A stretch of DNA of 26,904 bases from Prorocentrum cordatum (taxonomy: Eukaryota > Sar > Dinophyceae > Prorocentrales > Prorocentraceae), in contig CAUYUJ010009828.1 in assembly GCA_963575745.1 (NCBI GenBank), positions 5,001 through 31,904 on the forward strand. The letters run 5' to 3'. The translations under genes were made by a program, and so were the position numbers. The notes beneath the pieces were generated by a model. It had not been told where the DNA came from and made no database searches. It saw only the letters and a program-made list of their open reading frames with translations. Positions 16,933 to 24,189 of the stretch are shown here, one piece after another. The number at the start of each line of letters is the position of its first letter. Position 1 is the stretch's first letter.

Positions 16933-18527
16933 TCACATGGCACCCCCGTTCGGAACATTGTTCTTCGCAGTGGTCAGCAGCTTGGAAAGCAGCGCGGCAG
17001 CTTCGACCGAACTCTCCACAAGAGCGTCCACTTCAGTCACCGTTGTCTTCACCTCACCCCCCATGCCACGCTCGTCGTGGACCTTCTTGAACTCGGAGTA
17101 AAGCTTCTCAAGCTCCTTGGGCCTAGTCTTGGCTGGATCGATGCCGTACTTCGGCACGTGCTTCGGCATCGGGTCCTTGAGGTCTCGATCGAGAGAGATC
17201 CTGGGCTTCTCGATATTGAGCAAGACGCGGGTCGCGAGGGCCACGTTCTCATTGGCAAGTTTGTTCTTCTCTTGCTCGAGCTTCCTCTGTTTCGCCTGCA
17301 GGGCCTTCTCATCTTCAGAACTCGAGTCCGAATCCGAGTTCGAGTTCGAGGACGCTGCGCGCTTCTTGGGCTTCTTGTCCTTCTTAGCCTTCTTGTCCTT
17401 CTTATCGTCCTTCTTGGACTTATTCGACTTCTTGCCCTTCTTATCCGTGTGAGATGTCTTGTCCTTCTTGGGCTTCTTGTCCTTCTTCTTGCTCGAGTCG
17501 CCATCCGAATCGGACGAGTCGCTCTTGTGCTGCGTCGGCTGCGTCGGAGGCGGCGGAGCCAACGCCCTGGCATTCGCTTGAAACTCCTGCAACTCGGCGC
17601 GGGCGAGCTGCTCGATTGTCTTCGAGTGGCCGCCCCTGGTGTCCACGCGGTAGCAAGTTCCGAGAATATTGTGCTCCTCGGTGTCCTTGCGCTCCCTCTC
17701 GATGCGGTCAGCGTCGAATCCACGCGCGGCGTAGACTGACAACGGCAGATACTCCCCGCCCACTTGGGCAACCTCCTGCTCGATCCGAGTCGTCGTGAGA
17801 GTCTGGACGAACAGCTCCTCAAGCTGGTCCCTGCCAGCCTTCTCCTTTGCGCCCTGCCAGAACTTCGCATGCACTGAGGGGCCCAGCCTCCTAAAGCTGG
17901 CGGGCGGCCACGATCCAAACCAGCGGCTCAACTGCGCCCCGCGCGTGTTGCACTAGTCGCACTTCCACGAGCCGCTGGATTTCCCCACCACTGGTGCCCT
18001 CAGGACATCGACCTCTTGCTTGCACCTGTAGCACGTTGGGTTTGACGGCTGGTGCCTGACCTCTGGAGCCTGCCAGACGAAGCGCTCGTTCTTGGACACG
18101 GGACCGTTGCCTGGCGCCTCCGTCGCGGAACCAGTTTCTGACGCCGCCGTCGCGGAACCAATGTTTGCGGCAGGGGCAGGGGCCGCAGGGGCTTCGCCTC
18201 CGACGGGGGGCACCTCGGAAGAGACAGCAGCCCCAGACGAGGCAGCGTCGTCGCCATCGGGCGCCCCGCCCTCGAAGTCACCCAAGTCGGCCACCTCGGC
18301 GGGAGCCCCGAGCGCCAACGCCGTCGCCGTCAAGCTAACGACAGTCTCCGAGTCAGAGGCAACCGACTCTGGCGCTTGTACTTCGGCCACCGAGCTTTCG
18401 TGGCGTCGGTCGCCATCGCGATGTCCTTGGCCTTGCCCTTGGCCTTGCCCTCGGCCGTGGGCTTGGCCTTGGCCTTGGGGGCGGGGTCCGCGGCAGGCGG
18501 CGGCATCAGCGCCAACTGCAACGACAT
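16933..18527 (-). pseudogene. Gene D: zinc-ribbon plus Lys-rich protein, interrupted by in-frame TAG and a frameshift
   Basis: Three parts read in order on the minus strand. (1) From the ATG at 18527, MSLQLALMPPPAADPAPKAK and a K/A-rich stretch run in one frame to about 18370-18420. (2) An A/E-rich segment in another frame leads into CYRCKQEVDV and SGSWKCD, then TAG at 17953-17955. (3) The same frame continues CNTRGAQLSRWFGSWPPASF to TGA at 16933, with a Lys/Asp/Ser-rich middle and a helical C-terminus (EKPRISLDRDLKDPMPKHV). The stop falls inside the second half of a CxxC...CxxC pair (KCD-stop-C), so a zinc ribbon is cut exactly. Part 3 has no ATG near its start. A decayed gene is the simplest reading; recoding of TAG is a less likely alternative. 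The family is unnamed to me. Confidence 0.65.
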
Positions 18528-18699
18528 GTGCGCCGCGAGAGGCGAGAGTGGGCACGGGGGGCAGAAGCCTGCGCGCGCTGCCAAGCAAAACGGCTGCGAA
18601 TGGAATCGCGAAGGAGGCGGAGGCGGCTTGCGGTTCAGGGTGGCTGAGGTTGGAGATCGAGGATGGGGGGGGGGCAAGATGATTGAAACCGCGAAGGAA

Positions 18700-19005
18700 T
18701 ACCGATAACATCCGATAGCACCCGATAACATCCGATAACAGTTCGATAACGGTATCGGAGGTCACGCTAACGCACGATAACATCAATAACAGTCACCGAT
18801 CACATCCGATAGCAACGTTATCGGAGCCATTTTCGGCTCCGGTAACCGTTATGGGCGCAATCGGGCTTTATCGGGCATTATTTCGATGTTATCGGCTCTG
18901 TTGGCGCTGCCGATAACAAAGTGTGATCGGCGCTATCGGTTGTTATTGGGCGCTCCGATAACACCGTTATCGAAACGTTATCGGTCGTTATCGGTTGTTA
19001 TCGGT
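18700..19005. repeat. CGATAAC / GTTATCG inverted array
   Basis: The left half (18700-18810) has about eight copies of CGATAAC or CGATAGC spaced 8-20 bp. The right half (18817-19005) has about twelve copies of the reverse complement TTATCGG/GTTATCG. The turn-over point holds GGAGCCATTTTCGGCTCC (about 18823-18840), itself a hairpin. The array occupies the space between genes C and D, upstream of D. Confidence 0.85.
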
Positions 19006-19010
19006 TCGTG

Positions 19011-19042
19011 GCGGATGATCCGCCGATTAGCGGGCGAACCGC
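19011..19042 (-). other. 3' GCGG doublet of gene C
   Basis: GCGGATGATCCGC (19011-19023) and GCGGGCGAACCGC (19030-19042), about 165 nt beyond the C stop. Unlike the tails of A, B, D and E it has no adjacent A7 run. Confidence 0.65.
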
Positions 19043-19206
19043 CCTTGACAACGATCCAGAACGATGAGCGCATAGACGATGGTGCGAACGTCTGCTGGTG
19101 CATCTGGCGATCGATTGCCGTCCGCAGAGTGCGCCCGACGCGAGCGCGCGAAGCGAGGGGCCGACGCGCGTGGCCAAAACTCAGGGGTTCACCAGCAGCA
19201 TCTCGA

Positions 19207-19806
19207 CTACCTGATGTTGATCACGCGCGTAGGCTGAACGTGCGACTCGATCACCTCGACGCACTGCTGGATGCACGTGACCTCCTCGTTGAAAGCACGA
19301 GAAGCTTTGGCGCACAGGTTCGCCGCGCTCTCCGCCGAGACCTTGGCGCGCCTCAGCGAGTCGACGCATGCCCGCAACTGCATCTCTGAGAGCGTGATCC
19401 GACCCGTGCCAGCACCCGTCGGCGGTGCGCTGAGACCCACGCGATCTTCGGTGGGATGCCACTGCAGCTGCTGATGGGGCTTGCGCTTCTTGCCAGGCTC
19501 CCACTTGGCGGCGTCGTTTGCCCACTGCTTCCTGTCGACGTCCCAGGGCTCGATCAAGGAGTAATCGACGGCCATTTCGGCCTCGTGCCGCTCGAGCCCG
19601 TGGTAAGGTGAAGTTTCCAAGTGATGGATCGCCGACGCGACGGCCTCCTCGTACGAGTTGCAGTTCTTGATGGTCGAGCTATGCTTGCTGCGCTGCGAGC
19701 CGAAGGGGCACTTGCCACCCCGCACAGTCCACGTCGGGCTCGCATCGTCGTCCGCTTGCACTGCGCCCGCAATCTCGGCGGCCGTGGCCGACGCAGCTGC
19801 CGACAT
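19207..19806 (-). CDS. Gene C: 199-aa protein with Cys/His motif and C-terminal helix, unknown function
   Basis: The ATG at 19806 is the first in frame and starts MSAAASATAAEIAGAVQ; the stop is TAG at 19207. A compact domain runs from about residue 27 (WTVRGGKCPFGSQRSKH) through IHHLETSPYHGL to about 90. Its Cys and the spaced His residues (C33, H61/H62, H69) could make a degenerate metal site. A basic stretch (KWEPGKKRKPHQQ) follows at about 105-117. Residues about 150-195 look like an amphipathic helix or coiled coil. I do not recognise the family. A relict SL 44 nt upstream marks the 5' end of a former transcript. The GC-rich codon use resembles its neighbours A, B and D. Confidence 0.7.
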   Translation of the reverse strand: MSAAASATAAEIAGAVQADDDASPTWTVRGGKCPFGSQRSKHSSTIKNCNSYEEAVASAIHHLETSPYHGLERHEAEMAVDYSLIEPWDVDRKQWANDAAKWEPGKKRKPHQQLQWHPTEDRVGLSAPPTGAGTGRITLSEMQLRACVDSLRRAKVSAESAANLCAKASRAFNEEVTCIQQCVEVIESHVQPTRVINIR

Positions 19807-21289
19807 GGAGACGGGCAGAAAGGGGGCAACAGGCGATGTGCAAAGCGCTGCTTGAGCCAAGACGCCTATGCGGAACAAAAGCTGCGCGGCTGCATGTTCG
19901 AACTACGTGCGACGAGATGCTGGGCGCGCGCGCGCTGACACACGTGCACACGCAGGCGGATAAGCCGCCAGGGCGGTTGAGCCGCCGAAGAGGACTCATC
20001 TTTTTTTCCAAGCGCCACAGTGCGCGCCACAGAAAGGGCAACGGCCTGCCCTCGCTGGCGCCCTGTGGATTCGTCGCCCGCCGCTTAGGCCCGCGAGCAG
20101 GCGACGGCGTCCGAGGCGCTGGGCGCTTGGGCGTGGGGGAGAGGAAACCCTCGCCGTGCTTGCCCTTGCTCTTGACCGCGTCCTTGTGGGCGCCCTTGCC
20201 GTTGCCCGCGTCCTTGCGGGCGCCCTTGCCTTTGTCCTGATCCGCGCCCTTGCCCTTGCCATTGTCCGCGTCCTTGTAGGTGCCCTTGCCTTGCTCGCCA
20301 TCGCCCTTGCCCTCCCTGGCGCGCTTGTTCTCGCCCTTGGCAGCCCGCTCGCCCGAGCCCTTTCCTGCGTCCGCGGTGCGCGCGATCGGCAGGGCGGTTG
20401 GCGGCATCATCTTGGGCGTCGGCCTGGCCTTGTAAGCTGGAGGCACGAACGTCGGCGACGCCACAATGGGTTGCTGGGGCTTTGGGCGGCCGACCGCCAT
20501 CATGCGCGCGATCCCCTTGCAATTGCTCGAGCGCGCGGCCTCGTCCTCCTGGAAGGCCTCGGCGCCTCGCTCCTTGCCGAACTTCGCAAAGAAGGTTTCT
20601 AGCCGCAAGCTGCGGCGTCGGTCCTCGTCCTCGAGGAATGCTTGCGCGCCTCGCTCCTTGCCGAACTTCGCCTGGAACTCTGCCAACCGCATGCTGCGGC
20701 CGCCACGGGGGCCCCACCGACCGCTCTTCGCCCTCCAGGCTTGGCCCCTCCACTCCTTGGGCCCCCCCTGGAGCGGGCCAGGAGGGCCCCGTGCCTTGAA
20801 CTTCTTGTGGCACTTGAACTCCAAGACCAACGCCTTCTCGACGTTGATGACGGCGGGATCGTTCCAGTCCACGGCGAGCGGGTCCATTGCCATGAGCAGG
20901 GCAATCCGAGCGAAGTCAGGATCCGCGTTCATGAACTGCTGGACGCGTCCTGCCGCGCCTTCTGGAAGGACCTGATCGTCCGCGTCGCCTGCCCTGTCAC
21001 CCAGAACTTCGTCGACAGCGCGCCCCAGAGCAGCATGGTCGACCTGGGTGCGGCCGACCTCCGAACTGCCGACCTCCACCTCCAGAGTCGCCGACGCAGA
21101 GGAGCTCGAAACTGCAGGCTCCTCCCACGGGCTCCCGCGGACAGGCCTCACGGTGCCAGATGCCTCGAGCGCCTTCCTGAGGCAGCCGATCATTTGCGTC
21201 CGCTCGACGTCCATCTTATCGAACGCACCGTCGGCCTCTTCGAAGAAGCTCTGGAGGTCTTCGAATGCAGACTTCTTCGGCGCCGCCAT
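19679..21289 (-). CDS. Gene B: 536-aa GKG-rich protein, unknown function, probable lost stop
   Basis: It starts at the ATG at 21289 (MAAPKKSAFEDLQSFFEEAD), an amphipathic helical N-terminus. About residues 115-170 form a compact segment (QQFMNADPDFARIALLMAMD ... LEFKCHKKFKARGPP). Two tandem copies of a 28-aa unit follow (RLAEFQAKFGKERGAQAF and RLETFFAKFGKERGAEAF). Then comes a long Lys/Gly/Asp-rich linker (GKGKGADQDKGKG type) and SPTPKRPAPRTPSPARGPKR. The last roughly 105 residues are translated from the GCGG tail element and from gene C's 5' region in a different frame, overlapping C by 128 nt. The native end was therefore probably near 19990 and the stop has been lost or shifted. In another frame TGA occurs at 19996, right after the A7 run. 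A relict SL ends 33 nt upstream of the ATG. Confidence 0.65.
   Translation of the reverse strand: MAAPKKSAFEDLQSFFEEADGAFDKMDVERTQMIGCLRKALEASGTVRPVRGSPWEEPAVSSSSASATLEVEVGSSEVGRTQVDHAALGRAVDEVLGDRAGDADDQVLPEGAAGRVQQFMNADPDFARIALLMAMDPLAVDWNDPAVINVEKALVLEFKCHKKFKARGPPGPLQGGPKEWRGQAWRAKSGRWGPRGGRSMRLAEFQAKFGKERGAQAFLEDEDRRRSLRLETFFAKFGKERGAEAFQEDEAARSSNCKGIARMMAVGRPKPQQPIVASPTFVPPAYKARPTPKMMPPTALPIARTADAGKGSGERAAKGENKRAREGKGDGEQGKGTYKDADNGKGKGADQDKGKGARKDAGNGKGAHKDAVKSKGKHGEGFLSPTPKRPAPRTPSPARGPKRRATNPQGASEGRPLPFLWRALWRLEKKMSPLRRLNRPGGLSACVCTCVSARAPSISSHVVRTCSRAAFVPHRRLGSSSALHIACCPLSARLHVGSCVGHGRRDCGRSASGRRCEPDVDCAGWQVPLRLAAQQA
19851..19873 (-). promoter_or_regulatory. Relict spliced leader upstream of gene C
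   Basis: The minus strand ends in TTGGCTCAAG, an exact match to the last 10 nt of the dinoflagellate SL. The upstream half matches CCG...TA..C with three or four changes and a 2-nt insertion. Its position 44 nt before the ATG makes chance less likely. Confidence 0.65.
19955..20010 (-). other. 3' tail element of gene B: GCGG doublet and A7
   Basis: GGCGGATAAGCCGCC (19955-19969) and GGCGGTTGAGCCGCC (19972-19986), then 14 nt, then T7CC at 20001-20009. On the gene strand the order is GGAAAAAAAGATGAGTCC and then the doublet. The element falls inside B's present open frame. Confidence 0.7.
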
Positions 21290-21322
21290 GGCGCCCCTGC
21301 GAGCCCGTCGCGAGCGCGCAAC

Positions 21323-21344
21323 CCTGGGCCCAAACGGCTACGGC
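21323..21344 (-). promoter_or_regulatory. Relict spliced leader upstream of gene B
   Basis: On the minus strand it begins GCCGTAGCC, matching the first nine SL bases exactly, and continues GTTTGGGCCCAGG. In all, 18 of 22 positions match. It ends 33 nt before the ATG of B. Confidence 0.75.
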
Positions 21345-21586
21345 ATCGAAAAGAAATGAACGCCCCTACCCCCCCAGCCCGCCTCGAAATGCACAACTCA
21401 ACCCCGGCGCCATCTCCGCCCACCGGACTCAACCTATAAAAATCTCAGGTCTCCGATCCCTCCTCGTTCTCATCCCTCTGAACTCTGACCATGCCATCCC
21501 TCCAGATGCCTGCTCATACCTCCCTGCCACTGCCGCAACACGCAAACGCTATCGACGAACGACGACCTGACGCAACATGGCACGTA

Positions 21587-21626
21587 GCGGGCGATCCGCT
21601 GATAGCGGTTGATCCGCTTTTTTTCC
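21587..21626 (-). other. 3' tail element of gene A: GCGG doublet plus A7
   Basis: GCGGGCGATCCGC (21587-21599) and GCGGTTGATCCGC (21605-21617), then T7CC. On the gene strand this is GGAAAAAAAGCGGATCAACC. It lies about 240 nt beyond the A stop. Between it and gene B's 5' flank (21345-21586) nothing else is seen. Confidence 0.75.
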
Positions 21627-21739
21627 AACGCCTTTTCTCGCAAAGCAGTGGTGCGAATAGAGGTCCAAAAGAGTTCACCGAAGAACGAGCTCCATCACGA
21701 GCACGCGCAACGCGCACCAGACAGAGAAACTGAAAGCCG

Positions 21740-21776
21740 ATGCCATCCGTAGCACTACCCACGACATGGCAAAGTG
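21740..21776. repeat. 37-nt exact repeat, copy 2 (3' of gene A)
   Basis: Identical to 16759-16795. It lies 87 nt past the A stop and about 115 nt before the A7/GCGG tail, the same order of parts as 3' of gene D. Confidence 0.9.
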
Positions 21777-21863
21777 CCCATGCCGACGGCCACCCGTCGG
21801 CACGGCTGCGCTGACATGCGCGCTGGCACTCCGCGCCGACAGCTACGCGTAGCCGTCGCCCCC

Positions 21864-22967
21864 TCAGCTGCCGATGCAAATCCGATTATTGATCCATTGC
21901 TCGGCAGCCTTCTTGGCCGTCTCCTTCGTGTAGCCTGTGTTCGGGCCCCACTTGAACGCCTTGGTCGAGCCAGGGCCCCTCCCGTAGTGCGCGACGCACT
22001 GGCTGCGCGTGTTCTCGACGCTGATTTTGGTCTCCACCGCAGGCTTGCCAGCAAAGGCCGCCGCTGGCTTCTTCACGCACTTCGTCTTTGCCTTGGCCTT
22101 GGGCTGGGCCTTGCCCTTCGCCTGGGCCTTGGTCTCCTTCTCCTGCTGCATGGCAGCGTGCACGTGCATTGCCGCGGCTTCCACCGAGTCAATCTTCTTC
22201 GCCTTCTTTGTCGTCGCAGCCCCCCCAGAGACATCCGCCGAGTGGCCGTCCCTGAGGGCGAGCTGGGGCTGAGGCTGCGGCGGCGGCTGCTGCTGCTGCA
22301 GCTGCTCCTGGAGCTGCTTGACCTGCAGCTGCAGGTTGTGGTTGTCTTGTTGCTGCTGCAGCTGCATCTGCTGCTGTTGCTGCAGCTGCTGCTGCTGCTG
22401 CTGATGCTGGAAGTCCGTCAACGCGAGCTGCCCTGCGGCCGACGTCGCCGCCGATTGCACGCCAGCGAGGCTGCGCGGCTGCTTCTTTGTGAACGTCAAC
22501 ATCGAACCGTTCGCGAGCCTCTCTTGCTGAGAGTGCTGCAGCGTCTGCCCCATCAGCTGCTGCATAGCCTGCAACATGGGCGACGAGGCGGGGCCAGTTT
22601 GCCTGTCCCGCCACTTGAACGCCTTAGCCACCACAGAGACATCGACGTAAGACACCCCGATGCTTGCAGGGCCACCGTCGCCGCACGCAGCGACCCACGT
22701 GGCGGGGAACGCAGCTCGGAACGCGTTGGGGTCAGCGGGGAGCGAGACCATCTTCTCCAAGGGCTCTGCCTTGACCAAGCCTTTCCACACCGTCTTGATG
22801 TGGTCAAAAGTGTATTTCAAGAAGTGGGGGCTCATGCTGCGGGCCGTCGGGGCACCCTCTACGCAGATCGTCACGAGGGCCGTCAAATGCGCGTAGGTGC
22901 CTTCTGACGGGCTCGTGAGGCCCAGCTTCGTCGAGAGAAACGACAGAACGGTGCGAGCCTTGTGCAT
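21864..22967 (-). CDS. Gene A: 367-aa polyQ protein with conserved-looking N- and C-terminal domains
   Basis: ATG at 22967, TGA at 21864, no internal lesion. Residues 1-125 form a folded-looking domain (MHKARTVLSFLSTKLGLTSP ... FAWRD-like FKWRDRQTG near 117). Residues about 180-235 are Gln-rich and coiled-coil-prone (CTG/CAG triplets). A Lys/Ala linker (QAKGKAQPKAKAKTKC) follows at about 280-300. The C-terminal 50 residues read SVENTRSQCVAHYGRGPGST, then KAFKWG and KKAAEQWINN. That short beta-then-helix pattern faintly recalls AP2-type DNA-binding modules; this is a guess. The general design (basic linker, polyQ, short terminal domains) fits a nucleic-acid-associated protein, but no function is assigned. 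No relict SL was seen in the 100 nt upstream. Confidence 0.75.
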   Translation of the reverse strand: MHKARTVLSFLSTKLGLTSPSEGTYAHLTALVTICVEGAPTARSMSPHFLKYTFDHIKTVWKGLVKAEPLEKMVSLPADPNAFRAAFPATWVAACGDGGPASIGVSYVDVSVVAKAFKWRDRQTGPASSPMLQAMQQLMGQTLQHSQQERLANGSMLTFTKKQPRSLAGVQSAATSAAGQLALTDFQHQQQQQQLQQQQQMQLQQQQDNHNLQLQVKQLQEQLQQQQPPPQPQPQLALRDGHSADVSGGAATTKKAKKIDSVEAAAMHVHAAMQQEKETKAQAKGKAQPKAKAKTKCVKKPAAAFAGKPAVETKISVENTRSQCVAHYGRGPGSTKAFKWGPNTGYTKETAKKAAEQWINNRICIGS

Positions 22968-23094
22968 AGGTCCACAGCTCTGTTGACGCGATGTCTTTTG
23001 GTTGGGGGGCAGGTGTGCATAGGAAACTCACTAGGGGGAGCGGCGTGATGAGGGGGGCGGGTTGGGAGGAGGGTCGGGGAGGGGGGGTTTAACT

Positions 23095-23177
23095 GGGGTT
23101 TTCTTTCAATTTTTTATTTTTTTGTTTTTTTTATTTTCTTTATTCTTTTTTCCATTTTTTTTTTTCTTTTGCTGGGT
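23095..23177 (-). other. A-rich tract 3' of relic F
   Basis: On the plus strand this is T-rich with scattered A, C and G; on the minus strand it is an A-rich tract starting about 5-10 nt after the F stop. It fits a degenerate poly(A) tail of a retroposed copy or a simple A-rich microsatellite. Confidence 0.55.
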
Positions 23178-23180
23178 TTT

Positions 23181-23509
23181 TCACCACTCATGAGGTAACG
23201 GGAAACGCGCGAACGGCCACATATTCCACGTCTCCGCACGCTGCCATATTCTGCCTGTGCGAATGTTGGCCATGGCGTTCTGAAAATCCAATATCTGCGA
23301 CATGGCTCGCGAAGCTGTTCTTGCTGCGCCAAACCCGCGAGGCGAATGAGCAAGTGGCCCTGCGGGCGCACCAGTCCGACGAGCTCGACCAGCCGAGCAG
23401 CCTGTGTACTCGACGCCTGCCTCCACGCGGCCTCTCCCTGGCCCTTGGCAGCGCGCAGTGAGGGGCCCGTCGCCTCGGCGCGCTGAAGGAGCTCCTGCTG
23501 GAGCGCCAT
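23181..23509 (-). pseudogene. Relic F: small coiled-coil protein with one frameshift
   Basis: The ATG at 23509 opens MALQQELLQRAEATGPSLRA and continues as a heptad-like helix (QAARLVELVGL ... LAQQEQLRE) to about 23300. There the protein-like sequence moves by one nucleotide into another frame (MSQILDFQNAMANIRTGR, WNMWPFARFPLPHEW) and ends with TGA at 23181. Each frame alone degrades to basic low-complexity sequence beyond the shift. With the A-rich tract just after the stop, this looks like a retroposed or processed copy, or a real gene with a sequencing indel. The family is not recognised. Confidence 0.5.
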
Positions 23510-23618
23510 TGTCGGGCAGGCAGCGCAGCAGCAAGACGCGCCGCGGCCCCGCGGCAGCTCGGGCCGACAAGGCTGCAATAAAAAGGCTGCGGGCGCGCGG
23601 GGCGGAGAAGAGGAAGGA

Positions 23619-23851
23619 GGCGAGTGATCCGCCGAGGGAGAAAAGAATGCGGCTTATCCGCAGAATCGAGAGAGGGGGGGCGCGCGGTTTATCCGCAAAG
23701 AAAGGGGGGCGCGGCTGATCCGCAGAACGAGGCGTTTGACCCGCCGAGAAGAGGGGGGGAATGAAAGAGAAGGCGGTTGATCCGCCGAAAGAGAAAGCGG
23801 TTGATCCGCCAGCGCATGCAAAAGAGAGGAGGGAAGGCGGGTAATCCGCCG
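23619..23851. repeat. Array of eight GCGGNTNATCCGC palindromic motifs
   Basis: Copies start at about 23619, 23648, 23682, 23710, 23731, 23772, 23797 and 23837; the variants differ mainly at the two N positions. Spacings are irregular (21-41 bp) and spacers are purine-rich (GAGAGAGG, GAAAGAGAAA). The core arms GCGG/CCGC are kept in nearly all copies. It lies 5' of relic F and marks the right edge of the motif's range. Confidence 0.85.
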
Positions 23852-23869
23852 AAGAGGGGTTACGACGAG

Positions 23870-24189
23870 GAGCAGGGGGGGCGGCGGGGGGGCGGGGGGA
23901 GGAGGGGGAGGAGGAGAAGTTGTTTTTTTTTAGGCGGCACCTGAACAACGCGCAACGTCTTCATCAAACAAACGCGCACAGAAAACAAGCACAGAGCAAC
24001 AAAAACGCAGGTCCGACCAGCAGGCGACGCCAAGCAAACATCGTGGCGCCGGGGCAAAAACAGGACGCCCGAACAAACACCTCGACTTATTTGACTTACT
24101 AAGTTGGCTATTAAGTATGTATATGTATAGTGTTAAGTTGTTAATAGCAACATGTTATCGTATATATTAGTACCTCTCACGTTGACTAT
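23870..24189. other. Purine tract and AT-rich junction, no gene
   Basis: A GGGGGGCGGCGG/GGAGG tract (23874-23920) and a T8 run are followed by about 170 nt of ordinary sequence. From about 24090 an AT-rich stretch (TAAGTATGTATATGTATAG) directly precedes the LINE fragment. No target duplication could be identified. Confidence 0.45.

Noticed and set aside
16702-17739. 345-codon plus-strand frame
   Set aside because: It is antisense to gene D's Lys-rich region; its Leu/Val/Arg composition is the complement of AAG/GAC codons.
18823-18840. GAGCCATTTTCGGCTCCGG resembles part of the spliced leader
   Set aside because: It is explained by its own hairpin (GGAGCC/GGCTCC) in the GATAAC array and has an extra base relative to the SL; no ATG follows.
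23619-23851. Regularly repeated palindromes suggesting a CRISPR-like array
   Set aside because: Repeats are only 13 bp, spacing is irregular, spacers are low-complexity purines, and the genome is eukaryotic.
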